Notes under the pieces: model-generated
Databases searched by the model: none
Told to the model about the DNA's origin: nothing
What the model saw: the letters and a program-made list of their open reading frames with translations, nothing else
Shown here: positions 1 through 24,219 of the stretch, piece by piece
Layout of the letters: the number at the start of each line of letters is the position of its first letter
Position numbering within the stretch: the first letter of the stretch is position 1
Program-made: the position numbers and the translations under genes
DNA from: Bugula neritina
Lineage: Eukaryota > Bryozoa > Gymnolaemata > Cheilostomatida > Bugulidae
Direction: 5' to 3'
DNA length: 60,000 bases
NCBI GenBank assembly: GCA_964035545.1
Contig: OZ037769.1
Span: 8,554,429 to 8,614,428, forward strand

Positions 1-946
1 GAAATGCGAGTTAGTTGATAATTTTAAAATATTGCCAAATTTTTGGCCAAAAAACAGAATGTAACTGTTTTTGTGTTGTATAGATAAGTACTGCAATTAA
101 TTACTACCAAATTTCTTACTGTCACTACTCTTTATTCTATCAAATCTCAAAGCTAACTGACTGCCTGAAAAACAAACAGTATGTCAATGCAGTTACATAG
201 CACTTTGAAAACTACAACATAATTACTTTGACAGCATAATTGTATTGCTATAACATTCTATAATATAAGGTTACTAGAAGGTATAAGTCATGGGATAATA
301 TAGACATAGCTTTAATAAGCAGATACAAACATTACAGTAACAGAACATTTTTTTTAACACTTAGGACAATTTTTTTCCTCTAATTTGATTAATGTCATGT
401 AGAAATATCATTTTAAAAGTATGAAAAGGTTTGTCTTGAATTGTCCCTGAAATAAAAATCCATGAAAATGATCTTCTGTATTGAAATCCATGAAATTTCT
501 AACCAACCTTTGCTCACAAAATTTGTCATAATTAAAAAACTATTAGGAATTTAGATTTTTTTGCTTGACAGATTTTGAAACACTCTATTAAAGTCTCAAA
601 CAAATTTAAGGAGGTTGGTTTGGCCCTTATTGAGTTGGCGTGACCCATATTTGAATATTTTAAAAATTGAATTGCCTTTTATTCTATAAAGTCTGTATAT
701 TTGTTAGCCCATTTAGTATAATAACCAAAATAGTATTAATTGTCGGTTTCTCAAACTGGTAGAATGATTTAATGGCAACTAATGCAGAATTAGCAATTTT
801 ACAATTTTACAAAATTTGGTGAAACATGGTACTTCAAAAATTAATTTATTGTTCAGAAGAGCTAATGAATAAAGACTTAAAAATTCAGCTTTTTGTGAAA
901 TAGAATAAAAAAAAATTTCAATATTTCTTTCTTGTCTAATTTATAG
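1..946 (+). other. Intron sequence upstream of first visible receptor exon
   Basis: AT-rich sequence with no coding signal on either strand. It ends in the TTATAG acceptor of the exon at 947. That exon starts with two bases of a split codon, so the sequence is intronic and the gene begins outside the window. Confidence 0.7.
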
Positions 947-14365
<13,419 letters not shown>

Positions 14366-14840
14366 ACTCATAGTATTTCAGTATATAATATGTTATGTTT
14401 ACTCTAATTTATACTACTAGTTTAAAAAAACTCTCTGACACCCTGGTTTATAAAATTATTATATTACATTTACTTTAATGTATATATATTAATGATTAAT
14501 ATAAAGCTCATATTAAAAAAGACAATGGATGTAATGGATAAATAACATTGGATGCATTATATTGTTTAGTGGCTTAATAGAGCACTTTTATATAATGCTT
14601 TCATATTTTATATATAATATTGAGTATATGATATAATATATCATTTTCACTAATTTACACTACTATTTAAAAATAATTCACTGATGCCTTGGTTTAGAAA
14701 TATTATTATAATACATTCACCTTAATCTAAAATCATGCACTAAAACATAGCTCACACAATTTTAAATGCATTTTATTATTCAGTATGTTTAGGCACATGT
14801 TACATCTTTATATATTTATATAATATTATAAATCTACCTT
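14366..14840 (+). other. Receptor 3' UTR and downstream DNA
   Basis: AT-rich sequence between the receptor stop codon and the gypsy LTR. No ORF or RNA gene is seen. It presumably holds the 3' UTR; no single poly(A) signal stands out. Confidence 0.5.
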
Positions 14841-15118
14841 TGTTGTGCGATGCACAATGATTATGTGGGCTTTCTAGTGAGCAATTAGCATTTATCCTCA
14901 AGCAATCTGACTGTAGTTTCGTTTGTAAGCTTTATTATAAACCATAAAATATAACATGAAAATATCTATAAGTATCACCGTAATTGCTACTTTACATCGC
15001 TGCAAGTACACGCTAACTAACTAAAATATTGTTCTGCTTGGCTTAATCCAATAGTTGCCAATCACTCTCTGTGATTGGCAGGGGGATACGCGTGAGGCGT
15101 AAACCATGCCCCATTACA
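14841..15118 (-). repeat. Gypsy 3' LTR (element orientation)
   Basis: 278 bp, TGTTGTGCGATG...CATTACA in plus orientation. It differs from 22008-22285 at two positions (GTAGTTTCG against GTAATTTCG; CCATGCC against CCACGCC). It is flanked outside by CCTT. Confidence 0.95.
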
Positions 15119-15131
15119 CCGCCCCCCCCCC
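15119..15131 (-). other. Gypsy polypurine tract
   Basis: A G-run on the minus strand (GGGGGGGGGGGCGG-like) directly precedes the 3' LTR, where the plus-strand primer is expected. Confidence 0.75.
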
Positions 15132-15454
15132 AGCAGGAAGCATACCTTCCTGATATGCACCCACAACAACAAAAAAATATAAAACAAAATACTATAAAAA
15201 AAAACCAAAAAAATATAAGATCTGAACATCACGTAAGGTGGACATATCTCCAAAAGAATTTACACACTATTGAGCAAAATTACGTATTGACATAAAAAAT
15301 ATAACAAAAAGAATAATACAATCCACATACGGAGATCATGTAGCACCGAGATCAGATACAGCCGGAGGAGGAGTGAACGGAGAGAGAGAGAGAGATTGTC
15401 ACCACCTGCAGGTGCGGATAGTTAGAGAAGTGGAGAGGGAGGATACTGTCATCA

Positions 15455-16573
15455 TCAGTCTTGGTCGCCTCGTTTGAGTAGGGCCACGGAGGCTTTGAGA
15501 GTCCTCATCTCCGAGGCGGCTGCGGCAACTCTGGGGGTTAACTGTTGAATTTCAGCTTCTAAGTCGTACATGCGGAGTTCAACTTCTTTCAAGTTGCGAG
15601 CGATGGGAGCCTGCCGTTTTGGGGAGGAGGAATGCCAGCGGCGTTTAGAAGAAGGTTGTATAGAAACAGGAGAGGGGGAGCGTTGTTTCCGAGGTATCTC
15701 GACTCTTTGGAGCAGGACTCGAGGTAGGGTGGTGGGTCGAGGTACAGTCTGTGCTGGAGGAGAGTGGGGTGGCTTTGTAGGTTTCCTGTGTCTGGGGGGT
15801 TTCGAACACGGTCCATGAGTGATGATGCGAGGGGAGGGGAATTCTTGTTTCAGTCGTTCGAAACGGGGGAGGTCTTTAATGAAAGGCTTGATCAGGTTGA
15901 GGAAGGTGGGGAAGTTATATTGATCCACATCATATAGGTGCCCCACATGGCATTCCATGGTGCGCTGGTGTCTGAGGATGTAGTCCCTGTGGTAACTAAA
16001 TTCACCACAGGGACAGAGGGTAGTTAAGAAGTGTTGCGGTACATGGACGCGCAAACGGCGATGGGTAGAGAAGTGCTGCTGACACAGCCTGCAGGTGGTG
16101 CATTCATCATGGCCGCGGTGTAGCTGAATCTGCTCTTCTGTTTCTGGTGCGACCCAGCTATGTTGTTGGAGTAGCACGTCAGGTAGAGATGTGGGAGGTG
16201 TCTCCCCGTTCCAGGCTAGCTCTAGTGGAGGCATGTCTCCGTAGTTGGGAGAGCGAGTGGCGTCTAAAAGAGCAGAATTCTTGTTAGATCGAATTTGATC
16301 TTTACAGCATAATTCTGATGACAATCGACTGTTACTAGTCTGAGAGTCATGCATCTTTTTATACGGCACTCGAGAGACTGTGTCAGAACGTGTAAACTGA
16401 CTGAGAGACATAGTATCAAGCTCCAGATCTAGTAGATCGTCCGCCATTACTATGTCCTCGTCGTCATTCACGTGTGACTCTGTCTCCAGTAACTGTGATT
16501 CAATCAGATCGATTAAATCAGAGTTGACTGAGGTGAGATCTATTTCCATTAGTGGAGTGTTAGATCTAAGCAA
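15455..16573 (-). CDS. Gypsy third ORF: zinc-finger/coiled-coil protein in the env position
   Basis: 372 residues, uninterrupted, while the pol beside it is broken. The N-terminus (1-60) is acidic. Residues 161-181 form a classical C2H2 finger: C161-x2-C164-x12-H177-x3-H181. A second, irregular finger follows: C187-x-C189-x12-H202 with C208/H209. Residues 256-326 are basic and rich in Pro and Ser (KPPRHRKPTKPPH, SSKRRWHSSSPKRQ), and 327-366 looks like a coiled coil (NLKEVELRMYDLEAEIQQL). There is no signal peptide or transmembrane helix, so it is not an envelope protein. A nucleic-acid-binding role is inferred. It lies between the pol end and the polypurine tract, where a spliced or subgenomic mRNA would be needed. 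Confidence 0.85.
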   Translation of the reverse strand: MLRSNTPLMEIDLTSVNSDLIDLIESQLLETESHVNDDEDIVMADDLLDLELDTMSLSQFTRSDTVSRVPYKKMHDSQTSNSRLSSELCCKDQIRSNKNSALLDATRSPNYGDMPPLELAWNGETPPTSLPDVLLQQHSWVAPETEEQIQLHRGHDECTTCRLCQQHFSTHRRLRVHVPQHFLTTLCPCGEFSYHRDYILRHQRTMECHVGHLYDVDQYNFPTFLNLIKPFIKDLPRFERLKQEFPSPRIITHGPCSKPPRHRKPTKPPHSPPAQTVPRPTTLPRVLLQRVEIPRKQRSPSPVSIQPSSKRRWHSSSPKRQAPIARNLKEVELRMYDLEAEIQQLTPRVAAAASEMRTLKASVALLKRGDQD

Positions 16574-16634
16574 GCTTACTTGGGAACTCGGTATTTATAC
16601 TCATACTCGACGTTCAAGCTTGGATGTGGATGGA

Positions 16635-17237
16635 TTAAAAAGCACGTCTACTCTTGACCGCGTCGGCGTAGGAAAAGGCTGGGCAGCGTGTTTGTTGTGC
16701 GAGACCGGAACTGTGTGCCCGGAGAGTGGTAATTCCACTCGCTATTCCGTTTTCGCAAAACTTGGTTTTTCCGTGGTGTTCATAACTCCCACGCTTTGCT
16801 GCCAGTCTTTCCGTACGGCGCCCAGCTGAACTTTCATACCTGCCGCTTGTAATGCGGTCGCATACGAAGTCTTGAAGATAAGCTGGGGGTCTTCTAGTAC
16901 GTTGTCCCCTTTCAAGGGGGGGAGGTGTACTAGTGGTAGACGCCGGGGAAGGTGGGGTAGCTGGTGAGGGAGGTGGTGTACTCACCAGTGGGTTGTTATT
17001 CTCCACTGGTGGTGTTTCCTGCCTCCCGTCAGCTGTCATTCTCTCTTCCCCTATGTTCTCTCCGGACGGAGCCCCTCCCGTGGGGGGGTTTTGCACTTCC
17101 GGAAGTATATTTAGTTCCGGAAGTGGTGGTGGTAGTCCTGGGGCCGGACGGCTTGGCTCTGGAAGCAGAGGGTGGGGCCCCGTTGGGGGGGTGGCCTCTC
17201 CTGCCTTGCCAAGTCTTCTGTCCGTGGCATGACCCAC
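16635..17237 (-). CDS. Gypsy Pol proline-rich C-terminal tail (alternative frame)
   Basis: A 200-residue frame overlapping the end of pol. It is rich in Pro, Ser and Thr and contains RTRRPPAYLQDFVCD, a motif common at the ends of gypsy Pol proteins. It is therefore likely the real C-terminus after a frame change from the 17111-17914 frame. Where the frame changes cannot be fixed by eye. Confidence 0.5.
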   Translation of the reverse strand: MGHATDRRLGKAGEATPPTGPHPLLPEPSRPAPGLPPPLPELNILPEVQNPPTGGAPSGENIGEERMTADGRQETPPVENNNPLVSTPPPSPATPPSPASTTSTPPPLERGQRTRRPPAYLQDFVCDRITSGRYESSAGRRTERLAAKRGSYEHHGKTKFCENGIASGITTLRAHSSGLAQQTRCPAFSYADAVKSRRAF

Positions 17238-20142
17238 TCATCATTGGGTTTATGCCGCCGCCGCCCGCGCATCGTTGTCTGCCTCCTGGGCTCTAACAAT
17301 GGGGGGGCACCCCCGGCCGCACCTGGGCTAGCCCAATAGGGTTTCAAGCGGGCTTCATTCTGGACAAATACTTGTCCAGACCGCTCCAACTTGTAAGTGT
17401 GATTGGGCATCACCTCAACTACCACGTAGGGTCCTACAAACTTAAGCTGTAGTTTAGCCGCCTGTCCTCGACGCCTACGGTAGTTGATCATCCAGACCCA
17501 GTCTCCGGTCTGGTAGAGGGGTGGCTCATCAGCGTCTTCCTGTCGCACCTGCCACTGCTTATCCCGCAATATTTCGTGTGCGACTTTCAGACGCTCTATG
17601 AATTCCCCAGCGTACTCGTGGACAGAGTATTCTGGCTCTGGGATATGATAGGCGAGGTGGTCGGGCACTCGTGTCTCACGACCGAGTGTCAAGAGGTTGG
17701 GGGTCTCGCCGGTGCTGGTATGTGGCGTGCTGCGGTAGGCCCGCATGACCTGCGGCAACACGAGATCCCACTCCTCCTGGCCTCGGCCGAGTAGTAGACT
17801 GCGGAGTGCATCGCCCAGCATCCGGTTGTTGCGTTCGACCACTCCGTTACCCTGAGGGTGGTATGGAATGGTCCTACTTTGGTTTACTCCCCAGAAGCGA
17901 CAGAGGTCGCTCATCAGTTGAGACTAGAATTGCGACCCCTGGTCCGAGTGTAGTTGCTCGGGCAACCCAAAGTAGCAGAATACACGTTGGTCTAGTGTGC
18001 TGGCCACTGTCGGGGCAGACGCATCCGGAATGGCCAGTGCGTCGGCCCACCTAGTGAAGTAGTCGGTCAGCACTAGAATCCAGCTGTTTCCTCTGGGGGT
18101 GATGGGCATGGGTCCGACCAAGTCAACAGCTACCACCTGCCAGGGCCTGCCAGCATAGAGCCTACGCCGTCCCGCCTCCCTGGGGAGACGGCCATGCTTG
18201 CTGGCCTGGCAGATTTCGCATTGTTTGATCCTTAGGCGGACGTCACGCTCCAGATTGGGCCAATACCACCGGAGCCTTAGCTTGGTAAGCACCCTCCGAA
18301 CTCCGGCGTGAGCCTGTCGGTGAGTGTCCCATACTAGCTCCCAGCGCATGGCGGTTGGACAGATCACCCTTTCTCGACCAGGGTGTTCCTGGTCGGCGGC
18401 CAAGGTGATGGTCAGCAGACCATCTGGCCCGATCCGCAGAGAGTCCCAGCGTTGGCAGTACAGCCGTAACTCGGCGCACCCCTGCCGCAGCTGTTCTTTG
18501 CTGGGTCGTCGCCCTTTCCGTTTAGCTCGATATATGTCGGCTACCACCCCAGGGAGGTCCTCCTGGAGTTTCTGCAGCTCTCTGACATTACGAGCTAAGA
18601 CAGGGTTGGCGCGGAGGTTGTTGACAGCCTCCGGTGGGTTAGGACTCCTTGGTTTGAGTTGACCTTGGTCCCAGTCGTAACTCACTCCAGGGTGGTCCAG
18701 TGTCGCCAACTCGGATCTTGGGGGACCCCCATCCCTCCTCTCAATGTTGTGACACTGTTTGCACCCCTCGTCCGGTCGCCGACTCAGTCCGTCTGCATTG
18801 CCGTGTTTCTTACCGGGTCGATGTTCGATCCGGTATGAAAATTCGGCTAGGACTTCGAGCCATCGGGCGACTTGACTGGACGGTTCAGCTCTCTTACACA
18901 GCCAGATCAAAGAGGCGTGGTCCGTCCGCAAGCGGAACGGCCTACCGTAGAGATAAGGCCGGAAGTGTTTCACTGACTTGATTACTGCCAGCAACTCCTT
19001 GCTAGTAGTGCAGTAATTGCGCTCTGGGGGTGTGAGTGATTTGCTGTGGTAAGCTCTGACTACTTCACGGCCTCCTTGCACTTGCGACAGCACAGCGCCA
19101 ACGTTCTGGTCACTGGCGTCCGTGTCAAGAACGTACTCCAGAGTGGGGTCTGGGTAGGCTAGAATTGGAGCCTCTAGCAAGCGGCTCTTGAGACTGTCAA
19201 ATGCCTTTTGTTCGTCGGACGTCCACTGCCAGGTCACTCCCTTTGCGGTGAGCCGATTTAACGGCTGTGCAACCCCCGCAAAGTCTGGTATGTATTGTCT
19301 GTAATACCCTACCAGCCCCTGGAAAGCCCGGTCAAATCCTGGGGGGTGACCCAGTCGGCCACAGCTCGCACCTTGTCGGGGTCCGTCGCCACCCCATTAC
19401 GGCCGACTACGTGCCCCAGGTACTTCACCTCCGGCTGCAAAAGAGCGCATTTGGAAGGTTTGAGCTTGAGACCGGCACCTCGGAGTCGCTCGAAGACCTC
19501 TCGCAGACGACTGACATGGGTCGTGAAGTCTGGGGAGATCACGATGACATCATCGAGGTAGACAAGCAGCATCTTCCAGTGGAGGCCGCTGAGAACCTGT
19601 TCCATGAGCCGCTGGAAGGTAGCAGGAGCGGAAGTTAACCCGAAGGGCAGTACCTTCTACTTCCACAGCCCATCTCTGGTGATGAACGCCGCTTTCTCCT
19701 GGGCGTCGGGACTGAGGGGGACTTGCCAGTAGCCACTCAGCAAGTCTAAAGTACTGAAGTACTTGCTGCAGGCTAAGGCGTCCAGGGACTCGTCGATCCG
19801 AGGTAGAGGGTAGGCGTCCTGTATGGTTACGCTATTGAGTTTGCGGTAATCCACACAGAACCGCCAACTGCCGTCTTTCTTCCGGACCAGAACGACCGGC
19901 GAGCTCCACGCACTATGTGCAGGCTCTATGAGGCCGCGGTCCAGAAGATCCCGGACTTGTCGGCTGACCTCCTTCTCCGGCCCCAGTCTCCTAGTGGGTT
20001 GGCGGATAGGCAGAGTCCCGGCAGCTAGCGGTATCTCGTGACGGACGGCTCTAGTCAGGCCCACGTCCTGGTCTCTGCTGCTGAACACGTCCCCATACTG
20101 GCGCAGCAACTGGGCCATAGCTTGGCGCTCCTTGTTGCCCAC
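17111..20142 (-). pseudogene. pol: Gypsy Pol: RT, RNase H, integrase (two TAG stops, one frameshift)
   Basis: RT part 1 (20142-19657) has the motifs SSPVVLVRKKDGSWRFCVDY and TLDLLSGYWQV, then stops at TAG 19657-19659. RT part 2 (to 19309) begins KVLPFGLTSAPATFQ and carries the YLDD catalytic motif. A one-base shift follows in a C-run at about 19341-19346. The third part (19237-17924) has RNase H residues (LDTDASD, NADGLSR), the integrase HHCC finger (H-x3-H, C-x2-C) and the first two catalytic Asp residues (AVDLVGP, HSDQG). A second TAG stands at 17924-17926. The last part (17914-17111) has the catalytic Glu (QGNGVVERNN) and a GPY/F module (FVGPYVVVEV...RLKPY). As read, the element cannot make full Pol without readthrough or correction. 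Confidence 0.9.
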
Positions 20143-20149
20143 ACAGCCT

Positions 20150-21955
20150 TCACAGGCTGACTGGTATAGTTCTTGGACGTGTTCCGAGACGGTCCCAACG
20201 CCGCACAGATGGGCGCTCTTGGGGACCCTCCGTCGCCTCGCCCAGCGACGGTCCTATGTCTCCCTCTTGGACCGTGTGGAAACGGCCCAATAGGGATCCA
20301 GATGGTAATGTCACCGACTCTGAAAAGGGGTTGACGCACTGCACCAAGATCTCCCCTCGGTCAGTTAGCCGGTTCAAGCTGCTGGCGAGTTGGATTCTCT
20401 TGTGCGTTCCTTCAACGACCCCTAATCCAGAGAGTTGGCGGTCATTCACTCTGCAGTGAATGGTCGCCCGGGAGCGGCCGGGTACCGTACAGTTACGTAC
20501 TACCTGCACACCCCCGACCAAGGGACGACCGAACTTATCGACACAGGAAAGCTCCCGGCCGGCCATTAGTATGGCGGACTTATGGAAGTCCATGTGGCAT
20601 TGGTGTCGCTTCAAGAACGGCGTCCCCAGGATGGCATCCTCTTCCAGCTGGCTGAGGATAAAGGTTTCCTGGATGGCCTGGTCGCGGACGCGGCCAGGCA
20701 GCTCTACAACACCGTAGAAGGGGATACGTGACCCGTCTGCGAGGGTGCCAGGTTCCCCGGTGTAGGGAGCTAACTCCTTCCTCACCTGGAGAGGGAGGGC
20801 ATCGAAGACTCGTCTGCTGAGGAGATTCGTGTTGCAACCGGAGTCTAGCAAGAACGTGACGGCCTTGCCGGCTACCTTCCCGGGCAGGAAGTAGCTCTCT
20901 CCATGTGGTTGCGACCTTACTTCCCCAGCATGCGTAGTCTCGGTCAGACGGCGTGGTTTCCGTTTGGTGGCCTGCTGGTGCCGCTTCTTCGGCGGAGGGG
21001 TGTTTAGTTCCCCTCCGATGTCCCGAGGGACCTCGCCGGCCAGCTCCGTCTCCGGTAGCTGGCTGAAGCGGTTAGTGATTGGTAGCACGAACGGTTCCTG
21101 TCGTCCGATAGGGCGGATGGTCCGTCGTGGTATCTGCCATTCACGGGGTACGTCCCGTGGTTGCTCTCTCTTCGGCCCGTGAGGCCTCTTCCTGGGTTGG
21201 GGGTCTATGGAGCGGGGAGGCCCTGGCTTGCCGCTTTTCCTACTCCGGGTAGTCTTCCCTGAGGTCTCTCCCTTTTGTCCTCGGTTAGGGGGCCCGGCAT
21301 TGGTAAGGGTCTTTGCCATCTGCTTCAGTCTGACGCTCAGCCGGCCCATCTTCTCCCCGAGTGATTGGGCTACCTCCGCGGTGACTCGTGTGCCTTCTGT
21401 TTTCTCCGTATATGGCTGCTCGGCCCGGAGGTAGTCTTCCCCGACTTGTAGGGCACTTTCTAGGGTGGTCACTCCCTTCGCCTGTAGTTGATGGCAGAGA
21501 CCCACATCTTTTAGGGATTGCATGAAGTCAATGAGAGTAAAGTTCCGTCGGTGTGCTTCTGGCAGGTCGCTGTACGCGCTCCGTGCCAGTCTCTTCACTA
21601 AGGCAACGTGGTCGCGGAGCGGCGTGTTTTCCGCCTGGCGTAGCACTTGTAGACGGGCCCTGGCTTCCAGGGCGGAGGTGCCAAACCGGCTCCGTAGTGC
21701 AGTAAATATCTCCGCCACGCTCCGTCCTTGTCCGAACGGTCTAGCGCGCTCCATCAATACCTCCCGCAGCTTGACGAGGGCTACTTGTGGCGGCCATTGA
21801 GCGATGTCTGCCACATCGTGGAATTCCTCAATGAATTGCTCTACATCTTCTACACTCGTGAAGGTGGGAGCGGTCAGTTTATCTCTATACACCTCCTCCA
21901 TATGCAAGAAATTGGCTGGCTTACCTCCCGGGTGTTTCATTGTGTGCTCTGTCAT
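20150..21955 (-). CDS. gag-pro: Gypsy Gag and aspartic protease
   Basis: 601 residues. The N-terminal 200 or so resemble a gypsy Gag capsid domain (SVEDVEQFIEEFHDVADIAQW, LREVLMERARPFGQGRSVAEI). A basic, proline-rich stretch follows with no CCHC zinc knuckle; RNA binding may use basic residues instead. The protease follows with LLDSGCNTNLLS (catalytic DSG) and AILGTPFL. The start ATG is about 35 nt from the primer site. The ORF ends at 20150. Continuing pol sequence lies in a different frame, and a homologous reading switches near 20226-20235, so there is either a +1 frameshift in the protease-RT linker or an indel. Confidence 0.9.
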   Translation of the reverse strand: MTEHTMKHPGGKPANFLHMEEVYRDKLTAPTFTSVEDVEQFIEEFHDVADIAQWPPQVALVKLREVLMERARPFGQGRSVAEIFTALRSRFGTSALEARARLQVLRQAENTPLRDHVALVKRLARSAYSDLPEAHRRNFTLIDFMQSLKDVGLCHQLQAKGVTTLESALQVGEDYLRAEQPYTEKTEGTRVTAEVAQSLGEKMGRLSVRLKQMAKTLTNAGPPNRGQKGETSGKTTRSRKSGKPGPPRSIDPQPRKRPHGPKREQPRDVPREWQIPRRTIRPIGRQEPFVLPITNRFSQLPETELAGEVPRDIGGELNTPPPKKRHQQATKRKPRRLTETTHAGEVRSQPHGESYFLPGKVAGKAVTFLLDSGCNTNLLSRRVFDALPLQVRKELAPYTGEPGTLADGSRIPFYGVVELPGRVRDQAIQETFILSQLEEDAILGTPFLKRHQCHMDFHKSAILMAGRELSCVDKFGRPLVGGVQVVRNCTVPGRSRATIHCRVNDRQLSGLGVVEGTHKRIQLASSLNRLTDRGEILVQCVNPFSESVTLPSGSLLGRFHTVQEGDIGPSLGEATEGPQERPSVRRWDRLGTRPRTIPVSL

Positions 21956-21987
21956 GTTCTTCGTCTTTTCATTGTCTCAGCTAGAAT

Positions 21988-22006
21988 AATCCCACCGCTG
22001 CCACCA
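21988..22006 (-). other. Gypsy primer binding site, tRNA-Leu type
   Basis: The plus strand reads AATCCCACCGCTGCCACCA, which is the 3' end of an animal tRNA-Leu(AAG) including CCA (from general knowledge of that tRNA). On the minus strand it gives TGGTGGCAGCGG one base inside the 5' LTR. Confidence 0.8.
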
Positions 22007-22007
22007 C

Positions 22008-22285
22008 TGTTGTGCGATGCACAATGATTATGTGGGCTTTCTAGTGAGCAATTAGCATTTATCCTCAAGCAATCTGACTGTAATTTCGTTTGTAAGCTTT
22101 ATTATAAACCATAAAATATAACATGAAAATATCTATAAGTATCACCGTAATTGCTACTTTACATCGCTGCAAGTACACGCTAACTAACTAAAATATTGTT
22201 CTGCTTGGCTTAATCCAATAGTTGCCAATCACTCTCTGTGATTGGCAGGGGGATACGCGTGAGGCGTAAACCACGCCCCATTACA
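22008..22285 (-). repeat. Gypsy 5' LTR (element orientation)
   Basis: 278 bp, the same length as the other LTR. It is followed on the right by CCTT, the second copy of the target duplication. As the element's 5' LTR it should carry the promoter, but I can point to no specific promoter element. Confidence 0.95.
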
Positions 22286-24219
22286 CCTTTTACATGATAT
22301 TATTCCTGTTTGCTCATTTTTATGTCAATTCACATAGATCATAATAATAATAATGATAATAGTATGCTTTGCTCATAAATGATGTAACTAACAAAAGCTC
22401 TAAATCTGTAGGTTGCAGTAAATTTTTGTTGTAGTATTTTTAATAAAAATAAAGGATGATAGGTCATGTACAAATTCTGAGAAAGTATTTGTCTAGTAGC
22501 ATTTAGTATAAAATGCTTGCAACATACTGTTTGTAGCGGTTTGAGTGGGAATTAGGCTCCCTCTCTCAATTATAAAACCCTGTTGTTAAGCTGCTAACAA
22601 AGTAACATGTATAAGTGTAGGTTCCCGATATGTTATGTTGGCACATCTCTACAAAATTAAATTTTCACTTTTCCAGTTTGTGTATGCTGAACATGAAATC
22701 CTATTAGGCTATTTATATCAAATGTTTTTGACTCTGCCAATTTGAAAGTTTAGTACCTGTACTGACCGTTTATGTTAGTGTTGTACTTTGCCTTATAATA
22801 ACTTTTGGTAGCAATTTTGATTTAATTATTTATTTTAGATTATTATTGTATTGTAAAGTATTTCAGTAGCTCAAGATACTTATACACAGCGTATCTCAGT
22901 TTATTTATTATATATTTGAATTGCAAGGCAGAATTATAAGGCAAAGATAGCTCGACTTTATATTTTAGAAAAACTCTTCTAAATATAATTAGCCAACTTA
23001 TGAATCTGAAAAAATAGCCCCTTATTAGCTTAAAAAATGTTTGCTTTAGCATTCGCTTAGTTTCAAGCTATCGGACAGTACCCTTTTGCTTCTTCTTATT
23101 GCACTCCTTTTTTTTAGCTCAGCTTAAGATTTTTAATTTTATTTCTTTTTCTTTCTATGTTTACCATTAGAAGCAATAAATTGAAAACAACAACAACAAT
23201 AACAACCCTTTCTATGTTCCTTTGTTACACACTTTATTTGCACTGAACACTATAGCATAGTCCTATACATTCACTGAACAAATTAAACTAAATAAAAATA
23301 ACTAATTAGTGTATTTAGCACATCAAGAAAGAAGTAATTAGTAAAGTATTTGCACCAGCTTTGTTTCTTCAAGTCAAATACACACTCTTGATAACTGAAA
23401 TCAACAAAGTAACAGATAGGAAAAGCTACTGGTTGACTGCACCTGGTACATTAATACACTTACTATTACTCACTCTAAGAAGAGTACATGATTCCATCAT
23501 TATATTCCTGAAACGTTTGCAGTATTACTCTACCAACATTTCTGTTACTCTACTTTGTTGCGAATACAAAAGGAAGTAAGTAAAAATCATATATTATAGG
23601 CTACTCATTATGGTTGCTTGTTTAGATGAGATTCTCTGGGTGTATTTAGGAAAAGTTGATTTCTTTAGCTTAGAAATATTTTTTATAAACATGGCATCCA
23701 TCAAGTATACTTCTGCTGCAAAAATTTCCTAAAACAAGTTTTGCATTCTCCCAGTTTATGTCTAGCTTTTTTTCTAACATATTTTTAAACTTAAATTTAT
23801 AGTACCATCATTACATAATATACTTTGTGCACATAATACTTGCTCTGTAAAAGTGCTATATATAGCTTGTTTTCAAGCTTAAATGGCATAAACATAGCTA
23901 CTTTTTATTATTTATTATTTAACTTTAGCCGTTCAGATATTTAAATTCTATACCATCAAATGATATATTTTAATTGTAATTGCATATATAGCAGTTAATG
24001 TACTTTTTTGAGAAAAATTACCATGCAAGAGCGTGTCCATCTATTTAATCAACTTTATTCTTAGATGAGAGAAAATATGCAGAGAAATTGTCTGGTTTTG
24101 TTATTCAGGCGTATAGAAGAAATGAATTGTGAAACAAATGGCAGACCAACCTTTATCTGTAGTGCATGACATCAAATATTTGCTCAGAAATGGAGAATGA
24201 GCTTTGCATCTTTTGACAG
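22286..24219. other. Intergenic AT-rich stretch
   Basis: No exon, RNA gene or clear repeat recognised on either strand. Short ORFs here have no codon-like structure. Confidence 0.5.

Larger units (their letters stand above)
14841..22285 (-). mobile_element. Full-length Ty3/gypsy LTR retrotransposon (7445 bp)
   Basis: Two 278-bp LTRs (TG...CA) flank a minus-strand gag-pro-pol and a third ORF, with a tRNA-Leu primer site and a G-rich polypurine tract. A 4-bp target duplication, CCTT, is seen just outside each end. The LTRs differ at only two visible positions, so the insertion is young. The internal region is clearly more GC-rich than the surrounding host DNA. Order of domains on the minus strand: gag, aspartic protease, reverse transcriptase, RNase H, integrase with HHCC, D,D,E and GPY motifs, proline-rich tail, zinc-finger ORF. 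There is no chromodomain and no recognisable envelope. It landed about 475 bp downstream of the receptor stop codon. Confidence 0.95.

Noticed and set aside
15455-16573. Envelope glycoprotein for the gypsy element
   Set aside because: No signal peptide, fusion peptide or transmembrane segment; zinc fingers and a coiled coil instead.
15570-22027. Numerous plus-strand ORFs across the gypsy element
   Set aside because: They are antisense shadows of the GC-rich gag-pol and third ORF; none has a recognisable domain.
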